Shown here: one piece after another, positions 63,884 through 64,000 of the stretch | Layout: each line of letters begins with the position of its first letter | Numbering within the stretch: position 1 is the stretch's first letter | Assembly (NCBI RefSeq): GCF_030499515.1 | Contig: NZ_JASTWJ010000001.1 | Location: 992,001-1,056,000, forward strand | Source: Streptomyces sp. DT2A-34 | GTDB taxonomy: Bacteria > Actinomycetota > Actinomycetes > Streptomycetales > Streptomycetaceae | Direction: 5' to 3' | DNA: 64,000 nucleotides | The notes under the pieces: generated by a model | Seen by the model: the letters and a program-made list of their open reading frames with translations, nothing else | What the model was told of the DNA's origin: nothing | Database searches by the model: none | Translations under genes and position numbers: made by a program

Positions 63884-64000
63884 GTGCACCGCAGAATCAT
63901 GGCGCCGGGCGCACTCGCAGCCGCCTCTTTGATGCTGGCGATCCCGGCGTCGGCCGCGAGCCACTCCCCCGGCGCTCCGGGCATCGGCGACCCCTACTAC
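63884..64000 (+). CDS. secreted M1-family metallopeptidase, start only
   Basis: Only 39 residues are visible: MHRRIMAPGALAAASLMLAI as signal peptide, then PASAASHSPGAPGIGDPYY. The SHSPGAPGIGDPYY mature start is that of streptomycete M1 aminopeptidases I know from the same locus type, but the zinc motif lies beyond the right edge. GTG follows GGAG at five bases. It is divergent from the X-Pro peptidase, so both may be controlled in the 193-base gap between. Confidence 0.6.
   Translation, partial: MHRRIMAPGALAAASLMLAIPASAASHSPGAPGIGDPYY

Noticed and set aside
1-64000. tRNA, rRNA or antibiotic biosynthesis cluster
   Set aside because: No cloverleaf or rRNA sequence was recognised and no PKS, NRPS or similar core gene is present; the hopanoid and polyol-glycan operons are the only specialised pathways seen.

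Overview
The window is a chromosomal segment of a Streptomyces. The base composition is very high in G+C, GTG and TTG starts are frequent, and the gene content is actinomycete-specific: a conservon operon, a hopanoid cluster, a c-di-AMP riboswitch ahead of a LysM/M23 cell-wall hydrolase, and small proteins known mainly from streptomycetes. No rRNA, tRNA, CRISPR array, prophage or replication origin was seen. About 57 protein-coding loci are called, three of them broken. The only complete transposable element is one IS110-family insertion sequence; a non-autonomous MITE-like element is also present.

Layout. At 1-3.0 kb lie a truncated LysR regulator and the threonine-to-glycine pair kbl-tdh, followed by the 3' remnant of a Gfo/Idh/MocA oxidoreductase. 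At 3.4-8.2 kb is a conservon (sensor kinase, roadblock protein, DUF742 protein, GTPase) plus a GAF protein; the kinase carries a remarkable His/Met pentapeptide-repeat tail. The IS110 element (8.7-10.2 kb) has a left end that could encode a bridge RNA. From 10.5 to 21.5 kb come a metallo-beta-lactamase-fold hydrolase, an amino-acid dehydrogenase with its TetR regulator and an operator overlapping its promoter, two SGNH hydrolases, a DUF6250-like secreted protein, the riboswitch-controlled M23 peptidase, a GH36 alpha-galactosidase and a tyrosine phosphatase.

From 21.6 to 35.5 kb is a complete hopanoid locus read leftwards: hpnC, hpnD, a 47-residue coupled microprotein, hpnE, a polyprenyl diphosphate synthase, shc, hpnG, hpnH, ispG, dxs and a class III aminotransferase. 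It joins isoprenoid precursor supply (dxs, ispG), chain elongation, squalene formation (hpnCDE), cyclisation (shc) and side-chain building (hpnH, hpnG, aminotransferase). A separate XRE/cupin regulator with a DUF6126 microprotein follows, with twin palindromes upstream. From 35.8 to 42.9 kb is a tightly overlapping seven-gene operon: a DUF5941/CDP-alcohol transferase fusion, a LicC-like nucleotidyltransferase, a G1P-dehydrogenase-like enzyme, a second CDP-alcohol transferase lacking its last catalytic aspartate, a GT2 glycosyltransferase, and a TagGH-type exporter. It looks like a system for making and exporting a phosphodiester-linked polyol or glycan, and is the least characterised system here.

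From 43 to 64 kb are galE, a cation diffusion facilitator, idi (a further isoprenoid gene), an anti-sigma-like ATPase, an atypical crotonase, a frameshifted DJ-1/PfpI gene beside a GlxA regulator, an SCO6745-family protein, an LPFR microprotein, a frameshifted tex, a 311-bp MITE-like element with 24-bp terminal repeats, a serine hydrolase, an ABC-F protein, an unrecognised 342-residue protein, a D-amino-acid-oxidase-like protein, a BCCT transporter, and secreted M14, S15-type and M1 peptidases. Starts were chosen from ribosome binding sites and family length; all functional statements rest on motif recognition by eye, without database searches.
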